From: Streptomyces peucetius
GTDB lineage: Bacteria > Actinomycetota > Actinomycetes > Streptomycetales > Streptomycetaceae
Length of the DNA: 64,000 bases
Direction of reading: 5' to 3'
Assembly: GCF_025854275.1 (NCBI RefSeq)
Contig: NZ_CP107567.1
Coordinates: forward strand, 4,712,001 to 4,776,000
The notes beneath the pieces were generated by a model. The model was not told the DNA's origin, did no database searches, and worked only from the letters and a program-made list of their open reading frames with translations. Each line of letters begins with the position of its first letter. Position 1 is the first letter of the stretch. Positions 38,984 to 48,095 of this stretch are shown here, one piece after another. The translations under genes were made by a program, and so were the position numbers.

Positions 38984-39496
38984 CTACGCCGAGAGGTCCA
39001 CTCCCGCCCAGCGGGCCCCGTACCCGAGGAGCGTCACCACGCGGCGGTCGTCGTCCGTGTCGCCCACGACCCGGTGGATGATCACGTGCAGGCGGTCCTC
39101 CGAGAGGTCCTCGACCTTGCCGTCGCCCCACTCCACGACCACCACCGACTCGGGCAGCGACACGTCGAGGTCGAGGTCCTCCATCTCGTCGAGGCCACCG
39201 CCCAGGCGGTACGCGTCGACGTGCACCAGCGCCGGGCCGCCCGTCAGCGACGGGTGGACGCGGGCGATGACGAACGTCGGGGACGTGACGGCGCCGCGCA
39301 CGCCGAGGCCCTCCCCGAGGCCGCGGGTCAGTGTCGTCTTGCCGGCGCCGAGCTCACCCGTGAGCATCACCAGGTCGCCCGGGCGCAGCAGCTTGGCGAG
39401 GGTGCGACCCAGGTCCTGCATCTGCTCGGGGGAGTCCACCGAGCGTCGTACGGAGGCGGCGGCGGTCTCAGTCGCCGGGATGTGCGGTGCTTCCAT
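38984..39496 (-). CDS. tsaE: t6A synthesis ATPase TsaE
   Basis: The 170-residue P-loop protein has TGELGAGKTTLTRGLGEGL (Walker A), TSPTFVIARVHP and VHVDAYRLGG followed by VVVVEWGDG. It powers the TsaB-TsaD complex in t6A formation. The ATG at 39496 is chosen; a TTG nine bases upstream is possible. The start overlaps the end of the alpha/beta hydrolase gene by 29 bases, so the two are coupled. The stop is TAG at 38984. Confidence 0.94.
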   Translation of the reverse strand: MEAPHIPATETAAASVRRSVDSPEQMQDLGRTLAKLLRPGDLVMLTGELGAGKTTLTRGLGEGLGVRGAVTSPTFVIARVHPSLTGGPALVHVDAYRLGGGLDEMEDLDLDVSLPESVVVVEWGDGKVEDLSEDRLHVIIHRVVGDTDDDRRVVTLLGYGARWAGVDLSA

Positions 39497-40712
39497 AGCG
39501 ACCAACGGTAGCCGCTGCGGACACCGCCCCGGCCCGGACGAGAAGGTCCGCGATCCGGTCGGTGACCGTCTCCGGATGCTCCAGCATCACCAGGTGTCCG
39601 GCGTCGGGCACGATGACCAGCTCCGCACCGCGCAGGACGTCACCGATGGCCTCGCTGTGCGTACTGGGCGTGACCAGGTCCTTGTCACCCGCGAGGACGA
39701 GCACCGGCAGCTCCTGGAAGACGGTGAGGGCTTCCGTCTTGTCGTGCTCGGCGAAGGCGGGGTAGAACTCGGCGACCACGTCGATCGGGGTGGACTCGAT
39801 CATCCGTTCCGCGAACCTGGCCACCGCGGGGTCGACGTCCTTGGAGGAGAACGAATACCGCTTGACGAGCCCCGCGAACAGGTCGGCGGTGGCCCGCCGG
39901 CCCCGTTCGACCAGCTCGGCCTGGGAGCCGAGGGCCCGCAGCACGCCCGGCAGCACGCGTCTGACCGCGTTCACCCCGGCCACCGGCAGGCCGTAGCTGA
40001 CCTCGCCGAGCTTCCCGGAGGAGGTGCCGACGAACGCCGCGCCGACCACGCGTTCCCGTACCAGCTCCGGGTGGTGGGCCGCGAGGGCCATCATCGTCAT
40101 GCCGCCCATGGAGTGGCCGACGAGGACCAGCGGCCCTCCGGGCGCCGCCGCGTCGATGACGGTCTTCAGGTCCCGGCCCAGCCGGTCGATGGTGACCGGC
40201 CGGCCGCCGGAACCGTCCTGCGACGTGCCCCGGGCGGAACGGCCGTGGCTGCGCTGGTCCCAGTGGACCGTGCGGACCAGGCCGCGCAGCGCGGCGCGCT
40301 GGAAGTGCCACGAGTCCTGGCTGAGGCAGTAGCCGTGGCTGAACACGACCGTCACCGGCGCCGGCGTCTTGTGCCCGAAGAGCCTGCGGCGGCGCGGTGC
40401 GGCGGCCTCGGGATCGACTTCGTCGACCTCGTAGTAGAGCGCCGTGCCGTCGTCGGCCAGGGCCTTCCCGGGGGTGCCGCGCAGGGCGCCGTACGGGCCC
40501 GCGGCGTCGAGTGCGAGCCGGGCCTTCCTGCGCATCCCGCGGCCGACGGTGAGCCGTTCGAGCGCGACACCCGCGGCGGCGCCCGCCGCGACCACGCCTA
40601 TCGCCGCCCCGGCGAAGCCCGCGCGCCGCCAGTTGCCCGACGCCGCTTCCGCTGCCGCGGCAGCGGCGCCGACGGCGGCCTCGGCCACGTCCCCCGTACC
40701 GGTCTCGCTCAC
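39468..40712 (-). CDS. Alpha/beta hydrolase with N-terminal membrane segment
   Basis: The 414-residue protein has a hydrophobic segment (AGFAGAAIGVVAAGAAAGVA, about residues 31-50) and then a complete alpha/beta hydrolase: VFSHGYCLSQDSW for the oxyanion hole, WDQRSHGRS, VLVGHSMGGMT with the nucleophile Ser, and PVLVLAGDKDLVTP with the Asp, then PDAGHLVMLE with the His. The triad is intact. Lipase, esterase or haloperoxidase activity are all possible. It starts with GTG 12 bases after the alr stop and overlaps tsaE, a gene order conserved in Streptomyces. Confidence 0.85.
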   Translation of the reverse strand: MSETGTGDVAEAAVGAAAAAAEAASGNWRRAGFAGAAIGVVAAGAAAGVALERLTVGRGMRRKARLALDAAGPYGALRGTPGKALADDGTALYYEVDEVDPEAAAPRRRRLFGHKTPAPVTVVFSHGYCLSQDSWHFQRAALRGLVRTVHWDQRSHGRSARGTSQDGSGGRPVTIDRLGRDLKTVIDAAAPGGPLVLVGHSMGGMTMMALAAHHPELVRERVVGAAFVGTSSGKLGEVSYGLPVAGVNAVRRVLPGVLRALGSQAELVERGRRATADLFAGLVKRYSFSSKDVDPAVARFAERMIESTPIDVVAEFYPAFAEHDKTEALTVFQELPVLVLAGDKDLVTPSTHSEAIGDVLRGAELVIVPDAGHLVMLEHPETVTDRIADLLVRAGAVSAAATVGRYGSTAHPGD

Positions 40713-40724
40713 CGTGCCGCTCTC

Positions 40725-41924
40725 CTACTCGTGGGGGTGTTTCCCTGAGGTCTCGAAGGCCTCGGGGTCCTCGTTCAGGTGGACGCGCGGGACCCGCGTA
40801 CCGATGCGTGTGACGATCTCGTACGCGATGGTGTCCGCGGCCTGCGCCCAGTCCTCGGCGCTCGGTTCGCCCCGGTCGCCCGGGCCGAACAGCACGGCCT
40901 CCGAACCCTCCGGGACCCGCTGCCCGCCGAGGTCCACGACGAACTGGTCCATGGCGACCCGTCCGGCCACCCGTCGCCATTCGCCCGCGACGAGGACCGG
41001 TCCGCGGCCGGAGGCGTGACGCGGGATGCCGTCCGCGTAGCCGACGGGGATCAGACCGAGGGTGGTCTCCGCGTCGGTGACGTAGTGGTGGCCGTAGCTG
41101 ACGCCGTGGCCGGCGGGTACGTGCTTGACGAGGGCGACGGAGGCGGCGAGCGTCATCACGGGGCGCAGCCCGAAGTCGGCGGGCGTGCCCAGCTCCGGGC
41201 TCGGCGAGATGCCGTACATCGCGATGCCGGTGCGCACGAGGTCGAAGTGCGATTCCGGGATCGTGAGCGTCGCCGGGGAGTTGGCCATGTGGCGCACCTC
41301 CGGCTCGATGCCGGCCTTCTCCGCGTGGTCCACCATGTCGTGGAAGACGCCCAGTTGGGCGGCGATCGAGGGGTGGCCCGGCTCGTCGGCGCAGGCGAAG
41401 TGGGACCACAGGCCGGTGACGTCGACGAGACCGTCCTCCTCGGCGGCGCGGGCTGCGGCGACGAGTTCGGGCCAGTCGGCGGGCTGGCAGCCGTTGCGCC
41501 CGAGGCCGGTGTCGGCCTTGAGCTGGACACGGGCGGGCCGGCCCGCCTCCTTCGCCGCCGCGGTCACCTCTTCGAGCGCCCACATGCCGCTCACCGACAT
41601 GTCGAGGTCCGCTTCGATGCCCTCGCGCCAGGGTCCGCCGGGCGTCCACAGCCAGCACATGATCCGGCCCTGGATGCCGGCGTCGCGCAGGGTGAGCGCC
41701 TCGTGGGGGGTGGCCGTACCGAGCCAGGTGGCGCCGGCTTCGAGCGCCGCGCGGGCGCAGGGCACCATGCCGTGGCCGTACGCGTCCGACTTGACCACGG
41801 CCATCAGCGCGGCCCGCGGGGCGCGGGCGCGCAGGGCGCGCACGTTGGCGCGCAGGGCTGCGAGGTCGATCTCGGCCCGTGCGCGCAGAGGTGCGGTTCG
41901 GCGGGGCGGTGCTGTGTGGCTCAT
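40725..41924 (-). CDS. alr: Alanine racemase
   Basis: The 399-residue PLP enzyme makes D-alanine for peptidoglycan. RARAEIDLAALRANVRALR leads to VVKSDAYGHG, where the Lys holds PLP; the HMANSPATL and RTGIAMYGISP blocks and GRVAMDQFVVDLG near the C-terminus, which supply the second catalytic site, are present. The start ATG is at 41924. The upstream 368 bases hold no gene, so the alr promoter must be there and serves alr, the hydrolase and tsaE. Confidence 0.96.
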   Translation of the reverse strand: MSHTAPPRRTAPLRARAEIDLAALRANVRALRARAPRAALMAVVKSDAYGHGMVPCARAALEAGATWLGTATPHEALTLRDAGIQGRIMCWLWTPGGPWREGIEADLDMSVSGMWALEEVTAAAKEAGRPARVQLKADTGLGRNGCQPADWPELVAAARAAEEDGLVDVTGLWSHFACADEPGHPSIAAQLGVFHDMVDHAEKAGIEPEVRHMANSPATLTIPESHFDLVRTGIAMYGISPSPELGTPADFGLRPVMTLAASVALVKHVPAGHGVSYGHHYVTDAETTLGLIPVGYADGIPRHASGRGPVLVAGEWRRVAGRVAMDQFVVDLGGQRVPEGSEAVLFGPGDRGEPSAEDWAQAADTIAYEIVTRIGTRVPRVHLNEDPEAFETSGKHPHE

Positions 41925-42292
41925 CGCACTCAGTGTCTCAGAGCCGTACGACGGGATCCGTACGGCGGGCGGTCGCGTGCGTCACGGCGCGGGCGCCGGT
42001 GGTACGGGGGCGCGCGCCCTCGCACGTGCCGGGCGGCGCCGTCTCGCACGCGGCCCGTGGCCGGCCGCCGGTACGCGCAGGGTGCGCGCACGCCGCCCCA
42101 CGCCGACCCGTGACCACGGCGTGTCGCCACCCGTGACCGCCGGGCAGGCGTGCACGCACGTGTCGTCCCCGGTGACGCCCGGCCGGCCCGACGTCTACGG
42201 CCGCCGCGAGCGGCACGTCGGCGGCACGGGCGGCCGGGGCGCGCACTCGCGTCATCCCTGGAGTCACCCGGGCGACGCCCGGCCCGGCGTCG
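41925..42292. other. Non-coding region upstream of alr
   Basis: This 368-base GC-rich gap lies between the alr start and the end of the NAD(P)HX repair gene. Overlapping open frames occur on both strands, but none has a ribosome site or a recognisable product. I see no strong hairpin or operator. Confidence 0.5.
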
Positions 42293-43735
42293 TCAGCCGG
42301 CGCACACGTCCCGCCATGCCGCCGGGAGCGCCGCCGCCACCTCCGTCGCCGTGACCGGGGCGCCCTGCGCCGCCGCGTGACGGGCCGCCAGCCCGTGCAG
42401 ATACGCGGCGGCCGAGCCCGCGTCCCGCGCGTCGAGCCCGGCGGCGAGCAGCGAACCGGCCAGCCCGGACAGCACGTCTCCGCTGCCCGCCGTGGCCAGC
42501 CACGGAGTGCCCATCGAGTTGACCCGGACCGGTGAACGCTCCCGGTCGGGCGCGGCGACCAGGGTCGTCGACCCCTTGAGCAGCACCGTGGCCCCGAAAC
42601 GCGCGGCGAGTTCGCGTACGGAGTCGAGCCGCGCGGCCTCCACCGCCTCCCGCGCCACGCCGAGCAGCGCCGCCGCCTCTCCCGCGTGCGGGGTCAGCAG
42701 GGTGGGGGCCTGCCGGTCGCGTACGGCCGCGACGTCCAGCAGGCGCAGTCCGTCCGCGTCGACGAGCACAGGCACGTCGGAGGCGAGGACCTCCCGTACC
42801 GCGTCCGCGTCGTCGCCGAGCCCCGGTCCGACGACCCACGCCTGGACGCGGCCCGCCTTGCCCGGGGGGCCCGCGTGGACCAGGGTCTCGGGGAAGTGGG
42901 CGATCACCGCGTCCGCCGCCGGGCCGACGTACCGCACGGCGCCCGAACCGCCGCGCAGCGCCCCCGCGACCGACAGCACGGCCGCACCCGGATAGCGCGC
43001 GGAACCGGCGACGACGCCGACGACCCCGCGCCGGTACTTGTCGCTCTCGGCGGCCGGCACCGGCAGCATCCGGCCCACGTCGGCGTGCTGGAGTGCCTCC
43101 AGCTCCGGCAGGGACGGCAGGTGGTCCTCCAGGCCGATGCCCACGAGCCGCACGGTGCCCGCGTACTCCTTGCCCGGATCGACGAGCAGCCCCGGCTTGT
43201 ACGTCCCGAACGTGACGGTCGCGTCCGCGCGCAGCGCCTCGCCCCGCACCTGGCCCGTGTCCGCCTCGATCCCGCTGGGCAGGTCGACGGCGACGACCGC
43301 GGCGTCCGAGCCGCGGGCGGCCCGGGCCACGGGGACCGCCTCGGCGCGCAGACCGCCGTGGCCGCCGATGCCGGTGATCCCGTCGAGCACCAGGTCGGCG
43401 GAGGCGAGCGCCTCGAACGGGTCGTCGGCGACATGACCGCCGGCCGCGAGCAGCGCCGTGAGACCGCCGCGGTGTACACGGTCGCGCGCGAGCGGCACGG
43501 CGACGACACCGGCGCCGCGACGCGCCAGCCGGGCCCCGGCGTACAGGGCGTCGCCGCCGTTGTCACCGCTGCCGACGAGCAGCACGATCCGTGCGCCGTA
43601 CACCCTGCCCAGCAGCCCGGCACAGGCGGCGGCCAGCCCGGCGGCGGCGCGCTGCATCAGCGCGCCCTCCGGCAGCCGCGCCATCAGCTGTGCCTCGGCG
43701 TGCCTCACGGTCTCCACGCTGTACGCAGTACGCAT
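42293..43735 (-). CDS. nnr: Bifunctional NAD(P)HX epimerase/dehydratase
   Basis: The 480-residue protein fuses two repair enzymes. The N-terminal half (about 1-210) is the epimerase, with RHAEAQLMARLPEGALMQRA, VGSGDNGGDALYAG and VAVDLPSGIEADTG. The C-terminal half (about 225-480) is the ADP-dependent dehydratase, with SDKYRRGVVGVVAGSARYPG, PTLLTPHAGEAAALLG and ATAGSGDVLSGLAGSL. Together they restore hydrated NADH and NADPH. ATG 43735 is chosen; GTG 43741 is also in frame. It lies between acpS and alr, as in other Streptomyces. Confidence 0.94.
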   Translation of the reverse strand: MRTAYSVETVRHAEAQLMARLPEGALMQRAAAGLAAACAGLLGRVYGARIVLLVGSGDNGGDALYAGARLARRGAGVVAVPLARDRVHRGGLTALLAAGGHVADDPFEALASADLVLDGITGIGGHGGLRAEAVPVARAARGSDAAVVAVDLPSGIEADTGQVRGEALRADATVTFGTYKPGLLVDPGKEYAGTVRLVGIGLEDHLPSLPELEALQHADVGRMLPVPAAESDKYRRGVVGVVAGSARYPGAAVLSVAGALRGGSGAVRYVGPAADAVIAHFPETLVHAGPPGKAGRVQAWVVGPGLGDDADAVREVLASDVPVLVDADGLRLLDVAAVRDRQAPTLLTPHAGEAAALLGVAREAVEAARLDSVRELAARFGATVLLKGSTTLVAAPDRERSPVRVNSMGTPWLATAGSGDVLSGLAGSLLAAGLDARDAGSAAAYLHGLAARHAAAQGAPVTATEVAAALPAAWRDVCAG

Positions 43736-44129
43736 GCCCACGAGTCTGCCGCACCTGCCCCTGGCGGCGCGCGGCCGTCACGGGGCCGGTCCCCCGCCCG
43801 CCAAAGACGTCACTCCGCGGGGCCGGCACGTGCCGGTCCCGTCGGGGCTCCGCCCCGAATCCCGCGCCTCGAACTCCCCACGACGGCCTGGCGGCCGGGG
43901 GTGAAGGTACCTCCCACGCCGCCGGGTGCAGGGGGAGTGCCCCCAGCAAGGCTGGATGTGCCCCCGGCCGAGGAACCACTGCCCCGGAGGGTGCGGACCG
44001 GGCCAAGCCCTGCGGGCAGGCCCGGTCCGCCGAAGGCCGCCCGGCGGGCGGGCCGGGGTCCGGGGCTGGAACCCCCGGTTGCGGGAAGGGGCAGGCAGGG
44101 GAAACGGTCCCGCGCAGCGGACCCGGGGC
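43736..44129. other. Non-coding region between acpS and nnr
   Basis: This 394-base gap has no gene. It contains a strong inverted repeat at 43993-44030 and several C/G-run blocks (GGGGGAGTGCCCCC, CTGGAACCCCCGG) that fold locally. It resembles the palindrome-rich spacers often found after Streptomyces genes. Confidence 0.55.
43993..44030. terminator. Inverted repeat, likely glmS-acpS terminator
   Basis: GCGGACCGGGCC at 43993-44004 pairs perfectly with GGCCCGGTCCGC at 44019-44030 over a 14-base loop that itself contains GCCCTGCGGGC. It is 100 bases past the acpS stop. Confidence 0.7.
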
Positions 44130-44498
44130 CTACCCCTCGGCGATGACCACCGCGGACGCGATGCCCGCGTCGTGACTGAGCGACACGTGCCAGGAGCGGA
44201 CGCCGAGTTCGGCGGCGCGGGCGGCGACCGTGCCGTGGACGCGGAGCAGCGGGCGGCCGGAGTCCTCCACACACACCTCGGCGTCCGTCCACAGCAGGCC
44301 TGCCGGTGCGCCGAGAGCCTTCGCCAGGGCCTCCTTCGCCGCGAACCGCGCCGCGAGGGAGGCGTACCCGCGCTGCTCACCGCTCGGCAACATCAACTCC
44401 TGTTCCAGGAAGAGCCTTTCGGCCATGCCCGGTGTCCGCTTCATGGACGCGGCGAAACGGTCGATCTCCGCCACGTCGATCCCCACCCCGATGATCAT
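44130..44498 (-). CDS. acpS: Holo-[acyl-carrier-protein] synthase
   Basis: The 122-residue enzyme moves the phosphopantetheine arm from CoA to acyl carrier proteins of fatty acid and, in Streptomyces, polyketide synthases. [12 protein letters not shown] with the metal-binding Asp, [13 protein letters not shown] with the Glu, and [17 protein letters not shown] near the C-terminus are diagnostic. The ATG at 44498 is six bases after the glmS stop, so it is co-transcribed with glmS. Confidence 0.96.
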   Translation of the reverse strand: MIIGVGIDVAEIDRFAASMKRTPGMAERLFLEQELMLPSGEQRGYASLAARFAAKEALAKALGAPAGLLWTDAEVCVEDSGRPLLRVHGTVAARAAELGVRSWHVSLSHDAGIASAVVIAEG

Positions 44499-44504
44499 TC
44501 GACC

Positions 44505-46352
44505 TCACTCCACCGTCACGGACTTCGCCAGGTTCCGCGGCTGGTCCACCTCGTTGCCGCGGGCCGTCGCCAGCTCGCACGCGAAGACCTGCAGCGGTAC
44601 CGCCGCGACCATCGGCTGGAGCAGCGTCGGCGTCGCCGGGATGCGGACCAGATGGTCGGCGTACGGCACAACCGCCTCGTCCCCCTCCTCCGCGATCACG
44701 ATGGTCCGGGCGCCACGGGCCCGGATCTCCTGGATGTTGGACACGATCTTGTCGTGCAGCACGGAGCGCCCACGCGGCGACGGCACGACGACCACCACCG
44801 GCAGGTCCTTGTCGATCAGCGCGATCGGCCCGTGCTTGAGCTCGCCCGCGGCGAATCCCTCCGCGTGCATGTAGGCCAGTTCCTTGAGCTTCAGCGCGCC
44901 CTCCAGGGCCACGGGGTAGCCCACATGGCGGCCGAGGAACAGCACCGTGTTCTTGTCCGCCAGGGAACGGGCCAGTTCCCGCACCGGTTCCATCGTCTCC
45001 AGGACCCGTTCGACCTGGCCGGAGATCTGCGCCAGGTCGCGGACGACGGCGCGGATCTCGTCCGCCCACTTGGTGCCGCGGACCTGGCCGAGATAGAGCG
45101 CCAGCAGGTAGCAGGCGACCAGCTGCGTCAGGAAGGCCTTCGTGGAGGCGACGGCGACCTCGGGTCCGGCGTGCGTGTAGAGCACGGCGTCGGACTCCCT
45201 CGGGATCGTCGACCCGTTGGTGTTGCAGATGGCGAGGACCTTCGCGCCCTGTTCACGCGCGTGCCGCAGCGCCATGAGGGTGTCCATGGTCTCGCCGGAC
45301 TGCGAGATGGCGATCACCAGTGTCCGCGGGTCGAGGATCGGGTCCCGGTAGCGGAACTCGCTCGCCAGCTCGACCTCGCACGGGATGCGGGTCCAGTGCT
45401 CGATGGCGTACTTGGCGATGAGGCCCGCGTGGAAGGCGGTCCCGCAGGCGACGATGACGACCTTGTCCGCCTCGCGCAGCACGGACTGCGGGATGCGCAC
45501 CTCGTCGAGGGTCAGCTCGCCGGACGCGCCGATACGGCCGAGGAGTGTGTCGGCGACCGCCTTGGGCTGTTCGGCGATCTCCTTGAGCATGAAGTAGTCG
45601 TAGCCGCCCTTCTCGGCGGCGGAGGCGTCCCAGTCGACGTGGTACGAGTGGACCTCCGCGGGCTCTCCGTCGAAGCCGGTGACCGTCACGGCGTCGCGAC
45701 GGAGTTCCACCACCTGGTCCTGGCCCAGCTCGATCGCGGACCGGGTGTGGGCGATGAACGCGGCCACGTCCGACGCGAGGAAGGACTCGCCCTCGCCGAC
45801 GCCCACCACCAGCGGCGAGTTCCGCCGGGCGCCCACCACCACGTCCGGCTCGTCCGCGTGGACCGCGACCAGCGTGAAGGCGCCCTCCAGTTGTCTGCAC
45901 ACCATCCGCATCGAGTCCGCGAGGTCCCCCGTGGAGGAGAACGACTCCGCGAGCAGATGGGCCACGACCTCGGTGTCGGTCTCCGACCGGAGGTCGTGGC
46001 CGCGCTCGGCCAGCTCGCCGCGCAGGGCCGCGAAGTTCTCGATGATGCCGTTGTGGACGACGGCGACGCGGCCCGCGTTGTCGAGGTGCGGATGCGCGTT
46101 GAGGTCCGTGGGGCCGCCGTGGGTGGCCCAGCGGGTATGGCCGATGCCGGTGGAGCCGCTCGGCAGCGGCCGCTCGACCAGTTCCTTCTCCAGATTGACG
46201 AGTTTGCCCGCCTTCTTCGCCGGGGCGAGCCCCCCGTCGGCGAGTACCGCGACTCCGGCCGAGTCGTAGCCGCGGTACTCGAGCCGCTTCAGCCCGGCGA
46301 TGACCACATCGAGCGCCGACTGTCCGCCGACGTAACCCACGATTCCGCACAT
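44505..46352 (-). CDS. glmS: Glutamine-fructose-6-phosphate aminotransferase
   Basis: The 615-residue enzyme makes glucosamine 6-phosphate for cell wall precursors. The N-terminal glutaminase starts MCGIVGYVGG with Cys2 as nucleophile after Met removal; HTRWATHG and NGIIENF follow. Two SIS domains carry ISQSGETMDT and, at the C-terminus, the conserved DQPRNLAKSVTVE. There is no glmS ribozyme, as expected outside Firmicutes. glmM, the next enzyme of the same route, lies about 4 kb away. Confidence 0.97.
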   Translation of the reverse strand: MCGIVGYVGGQSALDVVIAGLKRLEYRGYDSAGVAVLADGGLAPAKKAGKLVNLEKELVERPLPSGSTGIGHTRWATHGGPTDLNAHPHLDNAGRVAVVHNGIIENFAALRGELAERGHDLRSETDTEVVAHLLAESFSSTGDLADSMRMVCRQLEGAFTLVAVHADEPDVVVGARRNSPLVVGVGEGESFLASDVAAFIAHTRSAIELGQDQVVELRRDAVTVTGFDGEPAEVHSYHVDWDASAAEKGGYDYFMLKEIAEQPKAVADTLLGRIGASGELTLDEVRIPQSVLREADKVVIVACGTAFHAGLIAKYAIEHWTRIPCEVELASEFRYRDPILDPRTLVIAISQSGETMDTLMALRHAREQGAKVLAICNTNGSTIPRESDAVLYTHAGPEVAVASTKAFLTQLVACYLLALYLGQVRGTKWADEIRAVVRDLAQISGQVERVLETMEPVRELARSLADKNTVLFLGRHVGYPVALEGALKLKELAYMHAEGFAAGELKHGPIALIDKDLPVVVVVPSPRGRSVLHDKIVSNIQEIRARGARTIVIAEEGDEAVVPYADHLVRIPATPTLLQPMVAAVPLQVFACELATARGNEVDQPRNLAKSVTVE

Positions 46353-46388
46353 GGCGGCAGCCTACGGTTCCGAGCGTGTGCGGGCAGG

Positions 46389-47156
46389 TCAGCCGAGCTT
46401 GGCCGCCTGCGCGTCGATGACGGCGGTCGGCAGCGGAAGGACGCCCTCGGGAGCCATGAGGTTGTACGAGGAGAACGACACGAACGTGCCGCCCTTGCGC
46501 ACGACCGCCACGTTGAACGGCAGCTTCTCCCCCTCCTGCTCGGCGGTCATCGTCCACGCGACGGCCTCGTCGCCGCCCGAGACCTTCGCCTCGGTCAGCT
46601 TCAGGATCTTCTGCTCGTTGCCGGCCATCGTCAGGGTGAAGCCGTCGGCGCAGCTCGCCCCCGCGGACTTGAGGGCCGAGAACGCGTCGGCCGCACCCTG
46701 GCCCTCGTAGGACGAGAGCGCGATCAGCGACGTCGTGATGTCGAAGGCGCCCTCGATCGCGCCGTCCTTGCCGGCGTTCTTCACGTCGGGCTCCGCGGTG
46801 GCCCTGACCTTCACCGTCGCAACCGGCTCGCCCATGGGCGCGGCGGCCACGGCCCTGGCGAGCGGCTCGCACTCGGCCTTGTCCGTCTTGACGTCCTTGG
46901 CGGCGATGTCGTCCTGCGGTCCGGCCTTCACGATCTTGTGTGCCTTGACGTCGCCCTGGACGAGCGCGACCTTCTCCAGCTCGGCCGCGGTCAGCGCCTT
47001 GGTCGCGGGCTCGGCGGCAGCGGACTCCTTGCCCTTGGCCTTGGTGTCGTCCTTCGTCCCCCCGCCGGAACCCTCGCCGCCACAGGCGCTGACCAGCAGA
47101 ACCAGGGACGCCGCGGCGGCGGCCAGGGCAGTACGGCGTACAGCAGTGCTTCGCAT
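46389..47156 (-). CDS. Secreted lipoprotein of unknown function
   Basis: The 255-residue protein from ATG 47156 has a lipoprotein signal ending LVLLVSACGG and a Gly/Lys/Ala linker. A globular domain of about 200 residues follows (ALTAAELEKVALVQGDVKAH, CEPLARAVAAAPMG, LIALSSYEGQGAADAFSALK, SAGASCADGFTLTMAGNEQK), ending VIDAQAAKLG. Two cysteines in the domain (near 107 and 172) could pair. The pattern matches PknH-sensor-like or LppX-like exported domains common in Streptomyces, but the function is unknown. It may share a promoter zone with nothing else; glmS is downstream by 36 bases. Confidence 0.8.
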   Translation of the reverse strand: MRSTAVRRTALAAAAASLVLLVSACGGEGSGGGTKDDTKAKGKESAAAEPATKALTAAELEKVALVQGDVKAHKIVKAGPQDDIAAKDVKTDKAECEPLARAVAAAPMGEPVATVKVRATAEPDVKNAGKDGAIEGAFDITTSLIALSSYEGQGAADAFSALKSAGASCADGFTLTMAGNEQKILKLTEAKVSGGDEAVAWTMTAEQEGEKLPFNVAVVRKGGTFVSFSSYNLMAPEGVLPLPTAVIDAQAAKLG

Positions 47157-47282
47157 GGCGCAAACTTCCTCGAATGATCGCAGCGACCCCTCCCGAGGCG
47201 GCGGCTCACGCCTGGCCGGCTCCGTATCGCTGCTGGTGAGCCGTACCTTAACCCGTGGCTCGGACACCGCCCGGCTGCGCTG

Positions 47283-48095
47283 TCACACCTTGGCCCGGTA
47301 CGCCCGCATCGCCAGGGGACAGAACACCAGCGTGATGCCGGCCGCCCACACCAGCGACCACATCACCGGCTCTCCCACGGGGCCGCCGAGGAGCAGGCCG
47401 CGGAACGCGTCGGACAGATGGGTCACCGGGTTCACGTCGCTGAAGGCCTGCAGCCAGCCGGGCATCGTGTCGACCAGCACGAAGGCGCTGCTGGTGAACG
47501 TGATCGGGAAGATGAGCGTGAAGCCGAAGGCCTGCACCTTCTCCGCGTCACCCGCCAGCATCCCGATGAGCACCGCGCACCACGAGACGGCTGCCGCGAA
47601 GACCACCAGCAGCAACGCGCCCAGCAGGAAGCCCCCGAGACCGCCGGTCACCCGGAAGCCGAGCAGCAGGCCGAGACCGATCATCAGCAGCATGGCCCAC
47701 ACATGCTTGGTGAGGTCGGCGGCTATCCGGCCGACGAGTGGGGCGGAGCGTGTGATCGGCAGGCTGCGCAGCCGGTCGAAGACGCCCTTGGTCAGGTCGG
47801 TGTTGAGCGCCATGGCCGTGTACATGGTCATGAACAGGGTGTTCTGCACGATGATCCCGGGGAGCGCGTACTTCAGATACGCGTCCGGGGAACCGGCCAT
47901 CTGCCCGCCCAGCACATAGGTGAACAGAAAGACGAACATGATCGGCGTGATGCTGTAGTCCACCAGCTCCAGCGGATTGTGCTTGACGGCCACCAGGCTG
48001 CGCCACGCCATCGTGAACGTCTGCCGCAGCCCGTCGAGCGGCTTCACCCTGCCGGGCCGCCGCCCCGATGCGACGGGCATCGTCGTCGCGGTCAT
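47283..48095 (-). CDS. ABC-2 type transport permease (DrrB-like)
   Basis: The 270-residue permease has a cytoplasmic start and six spans; FDRLRSLPITRSAPLVGRIA is the conserved DrrB loop after the second span, and NPVTHLSDAFRGLLLGGP lies before the last. It pairs with the ATPase encoded upstream with a four-base ATGA overlap. DrrAB-type exporters pump hydrophobic drugs or lipids. No antibiotic cluster is nearby, so the substrate could be a lipid or a foreign drug. Confidence 0.88.
   Translation of the reverse strand: MTATTMPVASGRRPGRVKPLDGLRQTFTMAWRSLVAVKHNPLELVDYSITPIMFVFLFTYVLGGQMAGSPDAYLKYALPGIIVQNTLFMTMYTAMALNTDLTKGVFDRLRSLPITRSAPLVGRIAADLTKHVWAMLLMIGLGLLLGFRVTGGLGGFLLGALLLVVFAAAVSWCAVLIGMLAGDAEKVQAFGFTLIFPITFTSSAFVLVDTMPGWLQAFSDVNPVTHLSDAFRGLLLGGPVGEPVMWSLVWAAGITLVFCPLAMRAYRAKV

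Noticed and set aside
41925..42292. Several overlapping frames on both strands upstream of alr
   Set aside because: All are Arg/Pro/Gly-rich and lack start signals; the gap is better read as promoter DNA.
43926..47177. A rightward open frame of over 1000 codons across acpS, glmS and the lipoprotein gene
   Set aside because: Antisense to three clear genes; composition is that of a GC shadow frame.
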